Source: Eubacteriales bacterium
Lineage (GTDB): Bacteria > Bacillota > Clostridia > Oscillospirales > Oscillospiraceae
Length of the DNA stretch: 5,384 nucleotides
NCBI GenBank assembly: GCA_030528965.1
Contig: JAUMXS010000081.1
Coordinates: forward strand, 1 to 5,384
Direction: 5' to 3'
Shown: piece by piece, positions 4,955-5,384 of the stretch
How the letters are laid out: each line of letters begins with the position of its first letter
Position numbering within the stretch: position 1 is the first letter of the stretch
Made by a program: the position numbers and the translations under genes
The notes under the pieces: generated by a model
Database searches by the model: none
What the model was told of the DNA's origin: nothing
The model's input: the letters and a program-made list of their open reading frames with translations, nothing else

Positions 4955-5384
4955 ATGAATAACTATCAGATTATTACGGATTCCGGCTGCGATCTCAAGC
5001 CGGATCTGCTCGAAAAATGGGATGTTCGCAAGGTAAATTTGACATTTTGTTTTGATAGTGATAGTGTATCATTGACAGATGATGACATTACGAGCAAAGA
5101 GTTTTACGATCGCATGCGCAGCGGCGAAAGCGCCAAGACCTCCGCGGTCAACGCCGACACTTTCCTCCACGCCTTTGAGTCGATCCTGCAGGACGGAAAA
5201 GATGTTCTTTATCTTGGTTTCTCCTCCGCCCTCAGCACGACCTTCAACTCCGCCTGCATCGCAGCCGGCGAGCTGAACGAAAAATATCCCGACCGGAAGA
5301 TCGTAACCCTTGATACGCGGGCTGCCTCCGCCGGTCACGGTCTGCTGGTCTATCTGGCCGTGGAGAAGAAAAAGGCCGGCGCTT
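4955..5384 (+). CDS. DegV family protein (fatty-acid-binding, FakB-like), 3' end cut by window
   Basis: The first 143 residues of a protein that is normally about 280-290 long; the frame is open to the window edge. DegV proteins bind one long-chain fatty acid, and some are FakB subunits that present it to the kinase FakA for phosphorylation and entry into phospholipid. Family motifs seen in order are IITDSGCDL (6-14), KTSAVNADTF (61-70, the Thr-Ser that contacts the carboxylate in known structures), SSALSTTFNSA (90-100) and DTRAASAGHGLLV (120-132). The start at 4955 has AGAAGGGA (4941-4948) 6 nt upstream. It lies downstream of the MarR gene, probably in one operon. Codons 27-47 are strikingly AT-rich compared with the rest. 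Which fatty acid, and whether it works as FakB, cannot be told. Confidence 0.9.
   Translation, partial: MNNYQIITDSGCDLKPDLLEKWDVRKVNLTFCFDSDSVSLTDDDITSKEFYDRMRSGESAKTSAVNADTFLHAFESILQDGKDVLYLGFSSALSTTFNSACIAAGELNEKYPDRKIVTLDTRAASAGHGLLVYLAVEKKKAGA

Overview
The window reads as chromosomal DNA from a moderately GC-rich low-copy Bacillota lineage, probably class Clostridia (Oscillospiraceae- or Lachnospiraceae-like). This is inferred from three things: strong Shine-Dalgarno sequences of the AGGAGG type, consensus sigma-A promoters, and the gene set (AEC transporter, PsuG, a PT/PE-linker lipoprotein, MarR, DegV). All convincing genes are on the + strand. Genus cannot be set from the sequence alone. 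There is no phage, transposon, CRISPR array, tRNA or rRNA.

Layout. Positions 1-1200 form one transcription unit: a promoter (10-36), a GC-rich leader of about 130 nt, a ten-helix AEC-family (auxin efflux carrier-like) permease (173-1135) and a probable terminator (1154-1199). Positions 1136-1816 have no credible gene. They hold several small palindromes and a tight cluster of DnaA-box-like 9-mers. psuG (1817-2749), a pseudouridine-5'-phosphate glycosidase with all expected catalytic residues, follows. After an 82-bp gap with two hairpins comes a secreted lipoprotein with a PIG-L/LmbE-type zinc deacetylase domain (2832-4136). A very strong intrinsic terminator (4164-4202) ends that unit.

Positions 4319-4395 are the best regulatory region in the window. 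A perfect consensus promoter (TTGACA, 17 bp, TATAAT) is bracketed by two nearly identical palindromic sites, one over the -35 and one at the start of the transcript. It drives a MarR-family regulator (4396-4851), followed after 103 bp by the first half of a DegV-family protein (4955 to the window edge). DegV proteins bind fatty acids and some are FakB subunits of fatty acid kinase. An autoregulated MarR-DegV pair that senses an acyl ligand is therefore a reasonable hypothesis, but only inference here.

The genes do not form one obvious pathway. I see no clear evidence of a wholly new multi-gene system. The items most worth following are the marR operator pair and its possible lipid link, the AT-rich patch inside degV, and the lipoprotein deacetylase with its variant THADDE motif and unassigned N-terminal domain.
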